A stretch of DNA of 64,000 nt from Streptococcus sp. NPS 308 (GTDB taxonomy: Bacteria; Bacillota; Bacilli; Lactobacillales; Streptococcaceae), in assembly GCF_002355895.1 (NCBI RefSeq), contig NZ_AP017652.1, positions 653,001-717,000 of the forward strand, given 5' to 3'. Of the stretch, positions 50,092 through 57,115 are shown piece after piece (position 1 is the first letter of the stretch; every line of letters starts with the position of its first letter). The position numbers and the translations under genes were made by a program. The notes beneath the pieces were generated by a model that was not told the origin of the DNA, searched no databases, and worked only from the letters and a program-made list of their open reading frames with translations.

Positions 50092-51351
50092 ATGAAAGTC
50101 TATCAGCATGTAAATATTGTGACTTGTGACCAAGATTTCCATGTCTATCTGGATGGTATCTTGGCTGTTAAGGATTCTCAAATCATCTATGTCGGTCAAG
50201 AGAAGCAAGAGATTTTAGATCAAGCTGAGCAGATTATAGACTATCAAGGGGCTTGGATCATGCCTGGATTGGTCAATTGCCATACCCATTCTGCTATGAC
50301 AGGCTTGAGAGGAATCCGAGATGACAGCAATCTCCATGAATGGCTTAATGACTATATCTGGCCAGCAGAAGCAGATTTCACTCCCGACATGACTACCAAG
50401 GCGGTCAAAGAAGCTCTGACGGAGATGCTCCAGTCAGGAACAACAAGCTTCAACGATATGTATAATCCCAATGGTGTGGATATCCAGCAAATTTATCAGG
50501 CAGTCAAGGCTTCCAAGATGCGTTGTTATTTCTCACCGACCCTCTTTTCTTCAGAGACAGAAACAACTGCTGAGACCATAAGCAGAACACGTGCCATCAT
50601 TGAGGAAATCTTAGGATATGAAAATCCAAATTTCAAGGTTATGGTAGCTCCACATTCTCCGTATAGCTGTAGTAGAGACTTGCTGAAAGCGAGCTTAGAT
50701 ATGGCAAAAGAGCTGGACATTCCTATCCATATCCATGTGGCGGAGACCAAAGAAGAGTTAGAAATTATCCTGAAACGATACGGCAAACGCCCCCTCGCCT
50801 TTCTAGACGAACTAGGTTACTTAGATCATCCGTCTGTCTTTGCACATGGGGTCGAGTTAAACGAACGAGAAATTGAACGCTTGGCAACTTCTCATGTGGC
50901 TATCGCCCACAACCCTATCAGTAACCTCAAACTAGCCTCAGGCATTGCTCCCATCATCCAACTCCAAAAAGCAGGAGTAGCAGTCGGAATTGCGACTGAC
51001 TCGGTTGCTTCTAATAACAATCTTGATATGTTTGAGGAAGGACGGACTGCAGCCCTTCTTCAAAAGATGAAAAGTGGAGATGCCAGCCAGTTTCCAATCG
51101 AAACAGCTCTCAAAGCTCTGACGATAGAAGGTGCTAAGGTTCTTGGAATGGAAGAACACATAGGCAGTCTGGAAGTTGGCAAGCAAGCAGATTTTCTGGT
51201 CATTCAACCACAAGGGAAAATTCATCTCCAACCTCAGGAAAATATGCTCTCTCATCTCGTTTATGCAGTCAAATCCAGTGATGTCGATGATGTTTATATC
51301 GCTGGAGAACAGGTGGTTAAGCAAGGCAAAGTTTTGACAGTAGAGATTTAA
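50092..51351 (+). CDS. Amidohydrolase, MtaD/SAH deaminase-like (Atz/Trz family)
   Basis: A 419-residue metal-dependent deaminase of the amidohydrolase superfamily, probably acting on S-adenosylhomocysteine, methylthioadenosine or a related purine. Metal ligands appear in NCHTHSAMTGLRG, HVAETKEE, HGVELNE and the IATDSVASNNNLDMFEE aspartate. The frame runs back to 50026, but ATG 50092 sits behind AAGGAG, and the upstream codons overlap the terminator. Single-gene unit before the ribosomal-protein operon. Confidence 0.85.
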   Translation: MKVYQHVNIVTCDQDFHVYLDGILAVKDSQIIYVGQEKQEILDQAEQIIDYQGAWIMPGLVNCHTHSAMTGLRGIRDDSNLHEWLNDYIWPAEADFTPDMTTKAVKEALTEMLQSGTTSFNDMYNPNGVDIQQIYQAVKASKMRCYFSPTLFSSETETTAETISRTRAIIEEILGYENPNFKVMVAPHSPYSCSRDLLKASLDMAKELDIPIHIHVAETKEELEIILKRYGKRPLAFLDELGYLDHPSVFAHGVELNEREIERLATSHVAIAHNPISNLKLASGIAPIIQLQKAGVAVGIATDSVASNNNLDMFEEGRTAALLQKMKSGDASQFPIETALKALTIEGAKVLGMEEHIGSLEVGKQADFLVIQPQGKIHLQPQENMLSHLVYAVKSSDVDDVYIAGEQVVKQGKVLTVEI

Positions 51352-51382
51352 AAAAATATTTCAAAAAAAGTCTGCAAAAATC

Positions 51383-51411
51383 TTGCATTCTTTTTTTGTC
51401 TATGCTATACT
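51383..51411 (+). promoter_or_regulatory. Promoter of the rplJ-rplL operon
   Basis: TTGCAT (51383-51388), 17-base spacer, TATACT (51406-51411) preceded by TGC (extended -10). Confidence 0.75.
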
Positions 51412-51417
51412 TATATA

Positions 51418-51560
51418 CGGTTTGAAAAAACTGCCTAAGACAGTAGGGGAGCTCGACTCATAAGTATCCTACCGAGGACAAAACGTATCATGTAAAAAGA
51501 AGCGTATTGTACTTTCGTGTCTAGGTTTGGGCGCGTTTTTCTTTTGTAAAAATTCCCCAA
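51418..51560 (+). ncRNA. Ribosomal protein L10 leader
   Basis: The 5' leader of rplJ has the features of the bacterial L10 leader: GCCTAAGACAGTAGGGGAGC and the later CCTACCGAGGACAAAACG, pairing CAGTAGG with CCTACCG to form the kink-turn arm bound by L10(L12)4. It is followed by a stem with GAAGCG and CGCG leading into TTTTTCTTTT (about 51500-51545), an attenuator-like element. Excess L10-L12 complex should reduce operon expression. Confidence 0.8.
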
Positions 51561-51589
51561 GCAAAATAATTACGGAGGTGAACACACTA

Positions 51590-52090
51590 ATGAGTGAAGC
51601 AATTATTGCTAAAAAAGCGGAACTAGTTGACGTAGTAGCTGAAAAAATGAAAGCTGCTGCATCTATCGTCGTTGTAGACGCTCGTGGTTTGACAGTTGAG
51701 CAAGATACAGTTCTTCGTCGTGAGCTTCGTGGAAGCGAAGTTGAGTATAAAGTTATTAAAAACTCAATCTTGCGTCGTGCAGCTGAAAAAGCTGGTCTTG
51801 AAGATCTTGCATCAGTATTTGTTGGACCATCTGCTGTAGCATTTTCTAACGAAGATGTTATCGCACCAGCGAAAATCTTGAACGATTTTGCTAAAAACGC
51901 TGAAGCACTTGAAATCAAAGGTGGTGCAATCGAAGGCGCTGTCGCATCTAAAGAAGAAATCGTTGCTCTTGCAACTCTTCCAAACCGCGAAGGACTTCTT
52001 TCTATGCTCCTTTCTGTACTTCAAGCGCCAGTGCGCAACGTTGCTCTTGCAGTCAAAGCGGTTGCAGACAACAAAGAAGACGCAGCTTAA
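51590..52090 (+). CDS. rplJ: 50S ribosomal protein L10
   Basis: A 166-residue L10, the base of the ribosomal stalk that anchors L7/L12 dimers to 23S r[25 protein letters not shown] start, [15 protein letters not shown], and the C-terminal helix binding L12 are present. The frame is open from 51527, but those codons fall in the L10 leader; ATG 51590 follows GGAGGTG by 9 bases. Confidence 0.97.
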   Translation: MSEAIIAKKAELVDVVAEKMKAAASIVVVDARGLTVEQDTVLRRELRGSEVEYKVIKNSILRRAAEKAGLEDLASVFVGPSAVAFSNEDVIAPAKILNDFAKNAEALEIKGGAIEGAVASKEEIVALATLPNREGLLSMLLSVLQAPVRNVALAVKAVADNKEDAA

Positions 52091-52096
52091 TCTTAA

Positions 52097-52111
52097 GCTA
52101 CGCAGCGTAGC
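52097..52111 (+). other. Small hairpin between rplJ and rplL
   Basis: GCTACG (52097-52102), loop CAG, CGTAGC (52106-52111), no T-run; a further GCTACG lies at 52115-52120. It may modulate mRNA processing or the relative yield of L12, which is needed in excess. Confidence 0.45.
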
Positions 52112-52166
52112 ATAGCTACGAAAAAAACTATTATAAAATTTTAAAACTTATTTGGAGGAAATAACA

Positions 52167-52532
52167 ATGGCATTGAACATTGAAAACATTATTGCTGAAA
52201 TTAAAGAAGCTTCAATCCTTGAATTGAACGACCTTGTAAAAGCTATCGAAGAAGAATTTGGTGTAACTGCAGCTGCTCCTGTAGCTGTAGCTGCTGCTGG
52301 TGGTGCTGAAGAAGCTGCTAAAGATTCATTTGACGTTGAATTGACAGCTGCAGGCGACAAGAAAGTCGGCGTTATCAAAGTTGTACGTGAAATCACTGGT
52401 CTTGGACTTAAAGAAGCTAAAGAACTTGTTGATGGTGCACCAGCTCTTGTTAAAGAAGGTGTTGCAGCAGCAGAAGCTGAAGAAATCAAAGCTAAATTGG
52501 AAGAAGCTGGAGCTTCAGTTACTCTTAAATAA
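52167..52532 (+). CDS. rplL: 50S ribosomal protein L7/L12
   Basis: A 121-residue stalk protein: helical N-terminal dimerisation domain ([20 protein letters not shown]), Ala/Val-rich hinge (about 36-52) and globular factor-binding C-domain with [21 protein letters not shown] 52167 is 6 bases behind GGAGGAAA. The last 15 bases are the attachment site of the downstream integrative element, and the coding sequence is regenerated intact by integration. Confidence 0.97.
   Translation: MALNIENIIAEIKEASILELNDLVKAIEEEFGVTAAAPVAVAAAGGAEEAAKDSFDVELTAAGDKKVGVIKVVREITGLGLKEAKELVDGAPALVKEGVAAAEAEEIKAKLEEAGASVTLK
52518..52532 (+). repeat. attL/attR core of an ICESa2603/Tn5252-family element
   Basis: GTTACTCTTAAATAA, the reverse complement of TTATTTAAGAGTAAC, the 15-bp core known for integration of ICESa2603-family elements into the 3' end of rplL. 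It comprises the last codons and stop of rplL. The matching copy should lie at the other end of the element, beyond the window. Confidence 0.85.
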
Positions 52533-52623
52533 GAGGCATATACCAATTAGAATTCGGAATACTATAGTATCAGCCTTTTAGAATCGTGAACACATTTTAG
52601 AAACTGATAAATTAATTTAGTTT

Positions 52624-52665
52624 CCTGCCAAAAACCCTACCAAAAATTAATTTGGCAGGGTTTTT
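52624..52665 (+). terminator. Terminator with two alternative hairpins
   Basis: TTTGGCAGG (52651-52659) can pair either with CCTGCCAAA (52624-52632, perfect) or, extended to TTTGGCAGGGTTTT, with AAAACCCTACCAAA (52631-52644, one mismatch), which ends in the T-run. The first fold excludes the terminator form. It stops rplL read-through into the element, or regulates it. Confidence 0.7.
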
Positions 52666-52685
52666 CTTTTTAATAAAAATATTTT

Positions 52686-52717
52686 GGAGAACAGTTGAAT
52701 ATTGTTCTCCTTTTTTT
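52686..52717 (+). terminator. Second intrinsic terminator before the element genes
   Basis: GGAGAACA (52686-52693) pairs perfectly with TGTTCTCC (52703-52710), 9-base loop, then seven T. It lies 17 bases before the first element gene. Confidence 0.8.
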
Positions 52718-52733
52718 ATTTTCTGGAGGGAAA

Positions 52734-52907
52734 ATGACAAAAGAATTACAATCATCACGCTATATCGTCATTTCATTTTTAGTACGTGAAATGGGAATTG
52801 ACATTGTTGAAGCCATCTCTCTTATGGCTGAATTAGAAAAAAGTGGCTTGGTTCGCTTGGAATCAAATGGCGATTTAATACTCAAAGAACTTGGAGGAGA
52901 GCTATGA
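52734..52907 (+). CDS. Small conserved element protein, function unknown
   Basis: A 57-residue protein starting TKELQSSRYIVISFLVREMG with an amphipathic helical pattern and MAELEKSGLVRLESNGDLIL, reminiscent of half a winged-helix. The frame is open from 52695, but ATG 52734 follows CTGGAGGG by 4-5 bases and is preferred. It overlaps the RepA-like gene by 4 bases, so it may act with it. I do not recognise a named family. Confidence 0.6.
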   Translation: MTKELQSSRYIVISFLVREMGIDIVEAISLMAELEKSGLVRLESNGDLILKELGGEL

Positions 52908-53683
52908 AACGAATTACCGCAAATCAATACCAAACTTCAGAACGGTATTATAAATTACCTAAAATTCTTTTTGAGGATGAGAAATATATGGATATGAAAC
53001 TAGAAGTAAAGGTGGCTTATTCTATTTTAAAAGATCGTTTAGAATTATCTCTCAGTCGTGGTTGGATAGATGAAGAAGGCGCGGTCTATTTAGTATTTTC
53101 TAATTCTAAACTGATGAGGCTGTTAGGTTGTTCGAAGTCAAAATTACTGTCCATCAAAAAAACTCTTAAAGAATATGACTTAATTGATGAAGTTCAACAG
53201 TCTTCAAGTGAGAAAGGAAGACTAGCTAATAAGATTTATTTAGGGGAATTATCTTCTACCCCAGTAGGTAATTCAAACAGGCCTAGTGTTAAAAAAAGAC
53301 TAGGGCAGGTTGAAAATCAAACGGCCCCCGTCTCACATTCAGCCCCTAGTGAGACTGAAGTTAGTGAGACTAAATATAGTGAGACTGATTCTTTATTTAT
53401 TGAGGATGAGGAGGATAGGAATACTCAACCTATCTTGAAAAGAAAAGTAGAAAAGGTCACAAAATATGATCGAGATTATATTTGGGGATTGGTACAAGAT
53501 CAATTTAGACGAGAGGGTTTTTCTGAAACAGCCAGTGAAATTGCTATGAATGATTTTGAGAGAATCTATCAGTATGCTCTAGATAATGTCCGCTTTGTTA
53601 GACGTGCGGAAGTGCTTGCTGAATTTGTGTTTAACGGCTTGTATTCTGTTTGGAATAACCGTGTTAGAAAAGGAGGTGGTTAA
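52904..53683 (+). CDS. repA: RepA_N-type replication initiator protein
   Basis: A 259-residue protein with an N-terminal RepA_N domain (about 5-110): RYYKLPKILFEDEKYMDMKLEVKVAYSILKDRLELS and LMRLLGCSKSKLLSIKKTLKEYDLI, the paired winged-helix DNA-binding region of plasmid initiators. A polar linker follows (Ser/Thr/Glu-rich, with repeated SETE/SETK), then a helical C-domain. In ICEs such proteins may replicate the excised circle. Overlaps the upstream small gene (ATGA). Confidence 0.85.
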   Translation: MKRITANQYQTSERYYKLPKILFEDEKYMDMKLEVKVAYSILKDRLELSLSRGWIDEEGAVYLVFSNSKLMRLLGCSKSKLLSIKKTLKEYDLIDEVQQSSSEKGRLANKIYLGELSSTPVGNSNRPSVKKRLGQVENQTAPVSHSAPSETEVSETKYSETDSLFIEDEEDRNTQPILKRKVEKVTKYDRDYIWGLVQDQFRREGFSETASEIAMNDFERIYQYALDNVRFVRRAEVLAEFVFNGLYSVWNNRVRKGGG

Positions 53684-53785
53684 ATGTCGCCAATCGAGTG
53701 GATATTAGTTATGCTCATTTTCATTTCAAGTGGTTTGACTCTTTGGACATTAATAGTCGATCAGAAAGGGGTAATCAAGAAATGA
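53684..53785 (+). CDS. 33-residue single-pass membrane peptide
   Basis: A short frame with AGGAGGTGG directly upstream of ATG 53684. It encodes a strongly hydrophobic helix (WILVMLIFISSGLTLWTLIV) ending DQKGVIKK. Its TGA overlaps the ATG of the methyltransferase gene (ATGA), so it is placed to couple translation of repA and the methyltransferase. No known family. Confidence 0.55.
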   Translation: MSPIEWILVMLIFISSGLTLWTLIVDQKGVIKK

Positions 53786-55140
53786 AATTTATTGATTTAT
53801 TTTCAGGTATCGGTGGTTTTCGACTAGGAATGGAAAGTGTCGGACACGAGTGTATTGGATTTTGTGAGATTGATAAATTTGCTAGAGAATCTTATAAATC
53901 CATTTTTCAAACGGAAGGAGAAATAGAATTTCATGACATACGAAATGTTTCAGATGATGAATTTAAAAAACTTAGAGGGAAAGTCGATATCATCTGTGGG
54001 GGATTCCCTTGTCAAGCATTTTCAATCGCAGGAAGACGATTGGGATTTGAAGATACTAGAGGAACTTTGTTCTTTGAAATTGCTCGGGCGGCCAAACAAA
54101 TCCAACCACGTTTTCTTTTTCTTGAAAATGTTAAAGGCCTACTCAATCACGATAAGGGACGGACGTTCACCACAATCCTTACCACACTTGATGAGTTGGG
54201 GTTTGATGTTGAGTGGCAGGTGCTTAACAGTAAGGATTTTGGCGTTCCCCAAAACAGAGAGAGGGTGTTTATTATCGGACATTCTAGAAAGAAAGGTACC
54301 AGACTCTTATTTCCTTTCAGACGAGAAGGTCAAGCAACTAACTCTGAGATTTTAAAAACATTAGGAAATTTGAATCCATCAAAAAGTGGAATGAGCGGTA
54401 AAGTTTATTATTCAGAAGGTCTTGCGCCAACCTTAGTTCGTGGGAAAGGAGAAGGATTTAAGATTGCGATTCCTTGTATGACACCAGACAGATTAGATAA
54501 GAGACAAAATGGTAGACGCTTTAAGGAAAATCAAGAGCCGATGTTTACTTTAAATACTCAGGATCGTCATGGCATTGTCGTTGTTGGAGATTTACCCACT
54601 AGCTTTAAGGAGACCGGTCGCGTCTATGGAAGTGAGGGCTTATCTCCAACACTGACTACGATGCAAGGAGGAGATAAAATTCCCAAAATACTGATTCCAG
54701 AACCAATCCAATTTTTAAAAGTCAGGGAAGCAACTAAAAAAGGATACGCTCAAGCAGAGATTGGAGATTCAATCAATTTGGAAAGACCAAGTTCTCAGTA
54801 TCGGCGTGGTAGAGTTGGAAAAGGTATAGCGAATACGTTAACAACTAGTGGTCAAATGGGAGTAGTAGTGGGTAGCTATGAAGGAGAAGATAAACAAGTT
54901 TATCATGTAGCTGGTGTCTTGATAGATGGACAATTTTACCGTCTGAGGATACGACGAATCACTCCTAAAGAGTGTTTTCGCTTGCAGGGCTTTCCTGATT
55001 GGGCTTTTGAAGCTGCGAGAAAAGTCTCTAGTAATAGTCAGCTCTATAAACAAGCTGGTAATAGTGTAACCGTTCCTGTGATTGCCGCGATCGCAAAGAA
55101 ATTAAAAGAAATAGAGGAAAAAGATGAAAGCATTAAATAA
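53782..55140 (+). CDS. DNA (cytosine-5-)-methyltransferase
   Basis: A 452-residue C5 methyltransferase. Motif I DLFSGIGGFRLGMES at the N-terminus, catalytic GGFPCQAFSIAGRR (about 73-86), ENVKGLL (motif VI) and the C-terminal QAGNSVTVPV (motif X) are intact. The variable region (about 205-360) holds four Thr-Leu repeats (APTLVRG, FTLNTQDRHG, SPTLTTMQGG, NTLTTSGQMG). No restriction partner is nearby; a role in protecting the element during transfer is plausible. AAGGGG precedes ATG 53782; a longer reading from 53698 lacks a ribosome site. Confidence 0.9.
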   Translation: MKFIDLFSGIGGFRLGMESVGHECIGFCEIDKFARESYKSIFQTEGEIEFHDIRNVSDDEFKKLRGKVDIICGGFPCQAFSIAGRRLGFEDTRGTLFFEIARAAKQIQPRFLFLENVKGLLNHDKGRTFTTILTTLDELGFDVEWQVLNSKDFGVPQNRERVFIIGHSRKKGTRLLFPFRREGQATNSEILKTLGNLNPSKSGMSGKVYYSEGLAPTLVRGKGEGFKIAIPCMTPDRLDKRQNGRRFKENQEPMFTLNTQDRHGIVVVGDLPTSFKETGRVYGSEGLSPTLTTMQGGDKIPKILIPEPIQFLKVREATKKGYAQAEIGDSINLERPSSQYRRGRVGKGIANTLTTSGQMGVVVGSYEGEDKQVYHVAGVLIDGQFYRLRIRRITPKECFRLQGFPDWAFEAARKVSSNSQLYKQAGNSVTVPVIAAIAKKLKEIEEKDESIK

Positions 55141-55573
55141 AGAATCAATACTAGATTGTGATGAATTAGAAACAGAATTACATGATGCAGAAATCAAACA
55201 GCTGGATGAACAATTATTTCTGATGCCCAATTATCCATGTGAGTTTGAAGTAACATTTTTAGATGATTACCATAAAAAACACAACTACCCACTATTTTAC
55301 GAGTCCTATCTTCAAAACGTTATGGAATTCCTTGAAAGTCAAGACATAAAGAATGGGGTTGATGCCTTTGTAGATGATCATCAAAATCTTGTTTTTGTTT
55401 TATATGGACAAGGCTATCGAGCCGAGGGAGAAGAGGGAATACTTACAACCCAAGTAACTGTAAAAGCTTATGATGAAGACAAGAAATCGATTAACTTCTC
55501 AAATTCATTAGATTCCTTAATCGTCTCAGAATATCAAATGGAACCGAATCTTTGGGAGGTCTCCCATGATTGA
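55124..55573 (+). CDS. Conserved element protein, function unknown
   Basis: A 149-residue acidic protein, not recognised. N-terminal ELETELHDAEIKQLDEQLF looks helical; the middle (PNYPCEFEVTFLDDYHKK) and C-terminal half look like mixed alpha/beta. Overlaps the methyltransferase end by 17 bases and the Spx-like gene by 8, so it belongs to the same operon. Confidence 0.6.
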   Translation: MKALNKESILDCDELETELHDAEIKQLDEQLFLMPNYPCEFEVTFLDDYHKKHNYPLFYESYLQNVMEFLESQDIKNGVDAFVDDHQNLVFVLYGQGYRAEGEEGILTTQVTVKAYDEDKKSINFSNSLDSLIVSEYQMEPNLWEVSHD

Positions 55574-55946
55574 TCTCTATCTAAGTAAAAATAGCCAAAG
55601 AAATCAACTTCTTTTGGATTTCTTTCAAAAGTATGGCATCGAGGTGTCTTGTCATTCGATTTCTGAAATGACAAAGGATAAATTAATTGAGATGATGAGC
55701 TATTCTTCAGATTGTTTTGAGTTTCTATCTCCCAATTTATTACGATTTAAGAACCGTGACAATCTAAGATTAACGGATTTCATTGAAATGATATTAAAAA
55801 ATCCTGAACTATGCATCAGGCTTCCTCTTGCGGTTTCAAATAAGAGAGTTTATCCAAATCTGAATTTGGAAGAGGCTAGAGCTCTATTGCCAAGAGATAC
55901 GAAACAATTGATTTACATGGAACAAACACATTATTTATCAAGTTAA
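55566..55946 (+). CDS. Spx/ArsC-like protein without the redox CxxC
   Basis: A 126-residue protein with the Spx layout. The N-terminus MIDLYLSKNSQRNQLLLDFF aligns with the Spx start, but the CxxC positions read as Asn-Ser-Gln-Arg. The middle SSDCFEFLS replaces the TEDGTDEII-type segment, and the C-terminus (IEMILKNPELCIRLPLAVSN...LNLEEARALLPRD) matches the chromosomal Spx end at 1-185. It could bind RNA polymerase as a redox-insensitive Spx or compete with host Spx. Family assignment rests on this alignment by eye. Confidence 0.7.
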   Translation: MIDLYLSKNSQRNQLLLDFFQKYGIEVSCHSISEMTKDKLIEMMSYSSDCFEFLSPNLLRFKNRDNLRLTDFIEMILKNPELCIRLPLAVSNKRVYPNLNLEEARALLPRDTKQLIYMEQTHYLSS

Positions 55947-55958
55947 AGGAGAAACAAT

Positions 55959-56192
55959 ATGGCTGAACGATTTTGGGAGAACTTGTCCATTATTTTGGCT
56001 GAAAGAAATATCAGCTGGATTGAGTTAACCAGAAAAATGTTTGCGGGAGAGTTTCACTATCCAAGTGAATTGAATCGTTTGTATCAAAAGATTCGCCACT
56101 ATAAGATGGAACAACGAATGCCTCAAAGTCCATGGGTAGAAAGGATTGTGCAGGTATTAGATTTAGATTATGAAGATTTATTTCGGAGGTAA
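55959..56192 (+). CDS. Small helix-turn-helix-like protein
   Basis: A 77-residue helical, basic protein: LSIILAERNISWIELTRKM resembles the first helices of XRE/Cro-type HTH domains, and the end VERIVQVLDLDYEDLFRR matches the common C-terminal helix of such regulators. AAAGGAG precedes the ATG. Two bases separate it from the CPBP gene. May regulate the element; target unknown. Confidence 0.55.
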   Translation: MAERFWENLSIILAERNISWIELTRKMFAGEFHYPSELNRLYQKIRHYKMEQRMPQSPWVERIVQVLDLDYEDLFRR

Positions 56193-56194
56193 CT

Positions 56195-56782
56195 ATGAAA
56201 AGAATAATTCCAGTTTATATATTCCAACAAGTAAATGTCTTATTGGTATCCCTATACTTACTGAAATTGCTTTGTATTGGTGAGTTAACCATACTACAGA
56301 TTCTCTATTGTGCGTCGCTCTTTTCTTTTTTATGGATGTATGGTCAACGAAAACAAGTGGTCAAGGTCAATATGAAAACTAGGATGAAATGGCTTGGTAT
56401 TGGATTCGTTAGCCTACTGATTATAAGCCTATGTTTTAGTCTGATTCATGCTCAAGGAACCACGAATCAAGCAAACTTAATTGGCCTTCAACATCAGGTT
56501 CCTTGGTTTTCATTTTTATTGTTCTTAATCAATGCGAGTATGGTTGAAGAATTTCTGTATCGAGAAATTTTATGGAACTTGGTTAGAAAATTAGATATTC
56601 GAGTTGCTTTGACAAGTGTTTTATTTGCCTTAGCACATCATCCAGGAACCATTCTAGCTTGGTGTTTGTATGTATCGCTGGGGATGTTTTTAGGGCTTGT
56701 ACGCTACAAATCGGACTTATGGGGCAGTATGGGGCTACATTTGGTGTGGAACCTACTAGTTTATAGTTTGCTGCTTTTTTAG
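56195..56782 (+). CDS. CPBP family intramembrane metalloprotease (Abi/CAAX)
   Basis: A 195-residue integral membrane protein with about six hydrophobic segments. Motif 1 MVEEFLYREILW (about 115-126), motif 2 ALAHHPGTILAW and motif 3 GLHLVWNLLVY provide the Glu, His and His/Asn set of CPBP proteases. Such proteins process peptides or give bacteriocin self-immunity. Last gene of the first element operon, ending at a terminator. Confidence 0.85.
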   Translation: MKRIIPVYIFQQVNVLLVSLYLLKLLCIGELTILQILYCASLFSFLWMYGQRKQVVKVNMKTRMKWLGIGFVSLLIISLCFSLIHAQGTTNQANLIGLQHQVPWFSFLLFLINASMVEEFLYREILWNLVRKLDIRVALTSVLFALAHHPGTILAWCLYVSLGMFLGLVRYKSDLWGSMGLHLVWNLLVYSLLLF

Positions 56783-56814
56783 ACCAAATTAGCTTGTTTT
56801 AGGGAAATGAAATG

Positions 56815-56845
56815 CTAACGTTATGTAACAATGTTAGTCTTTTAT
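56815..56845 (+). terminator. Terminator of the first element operon
   Basis: CTAAC (56815-56819) pairs with GTTAG (56833-56837), with inner GTT/AAC pairing and an AAT bulge, followed by TCTTTTATTT. Confidence 0.65.
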
Positions 56846-56922
56846 TTCAAAATCTTTGTTTAGTAAGAATTTAGCTCTACAGGAAAATAAAAAATGTGAT
56901 AAAAATTTCAACTACTCTTATC

Positions 56923-56928
56923 TATAAT
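56923..56928 (+). promoter_or_regulatory. Putative promoter of the conjugation operon (-10 only)
   Basis: TATAAT at 56923-56928 in AT-rich DNA; predicted start near 56935. No good -35 (GTGATA at 56896-56901 is 21 bases away), so an activator may be needed or the promoter may be weak. Confidence 0.55.
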
Positions 56929-56934
56929 AAAGCT

Positions 56935-57115
56935 ACCTGTTCTTTGAAAATTGAATCCACTCCGTCTTGATTAGCGTGCCTGTGTAAGTAGGGACTGAGA
57001 GTACTTCCCTGTGAAGGGCAACTGGCACAAGACGTGTGTGAGAATTTTCTAACAGACACGGAGTTTATCGTTTCCAGACTTAAACGATGCGACAAACTAG
57101 ATAAAGGAGTTAATC
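56935..57115 (+). ncRNA. Structured 5' leader of the conjugation operon with rRNA-type boxA
   Basis: About 180 untranslated bases. It opens with TGTTCTTTGAAAA (56938-56950), matching the boxA antitermination sequence of Gram-positive rRNA operons. Nested helices follow: ACTCCGT/ACGGAGT (56959-56965, 57058-57064), GTCTT/AAGAC (56964-56968, 57029-57033) and GTGCC/GGCAC (56976-56980, 57024-57028). The inner hairpin has two exclusive forms, AGGGA/TCCCT (56990-56994, 57006-57010) or CTTC/GAAG (57004-57007, 57013-57016). A last hairpin ATCGTTT/AAACGAT (57067-57073, 57082-57088) lacks a T-run. No family known to me. Confidence 0.65.

Noticed and set aside
51527..51589. N-terminal extension of L10 with Cys-Lys-Asn stretch
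   Set aside because: These codons fall within the L10 leader RNA; the real start has GGAGGTG at 51590.
56990..57022. ACTGAGA resembling the TPP riboswitch core
   Set aside because: Only this short piece matches; the GAACCTGATC and TAATACC parts of the thi box are absent and the downstream gene is a conjugation gene.
57067..57088. Hairpin ATCGTTT/AAACGAT as terminator before 57116
   Set aside because: No T-run follows, so it is treated as part of the leader structure and not as a terminator.
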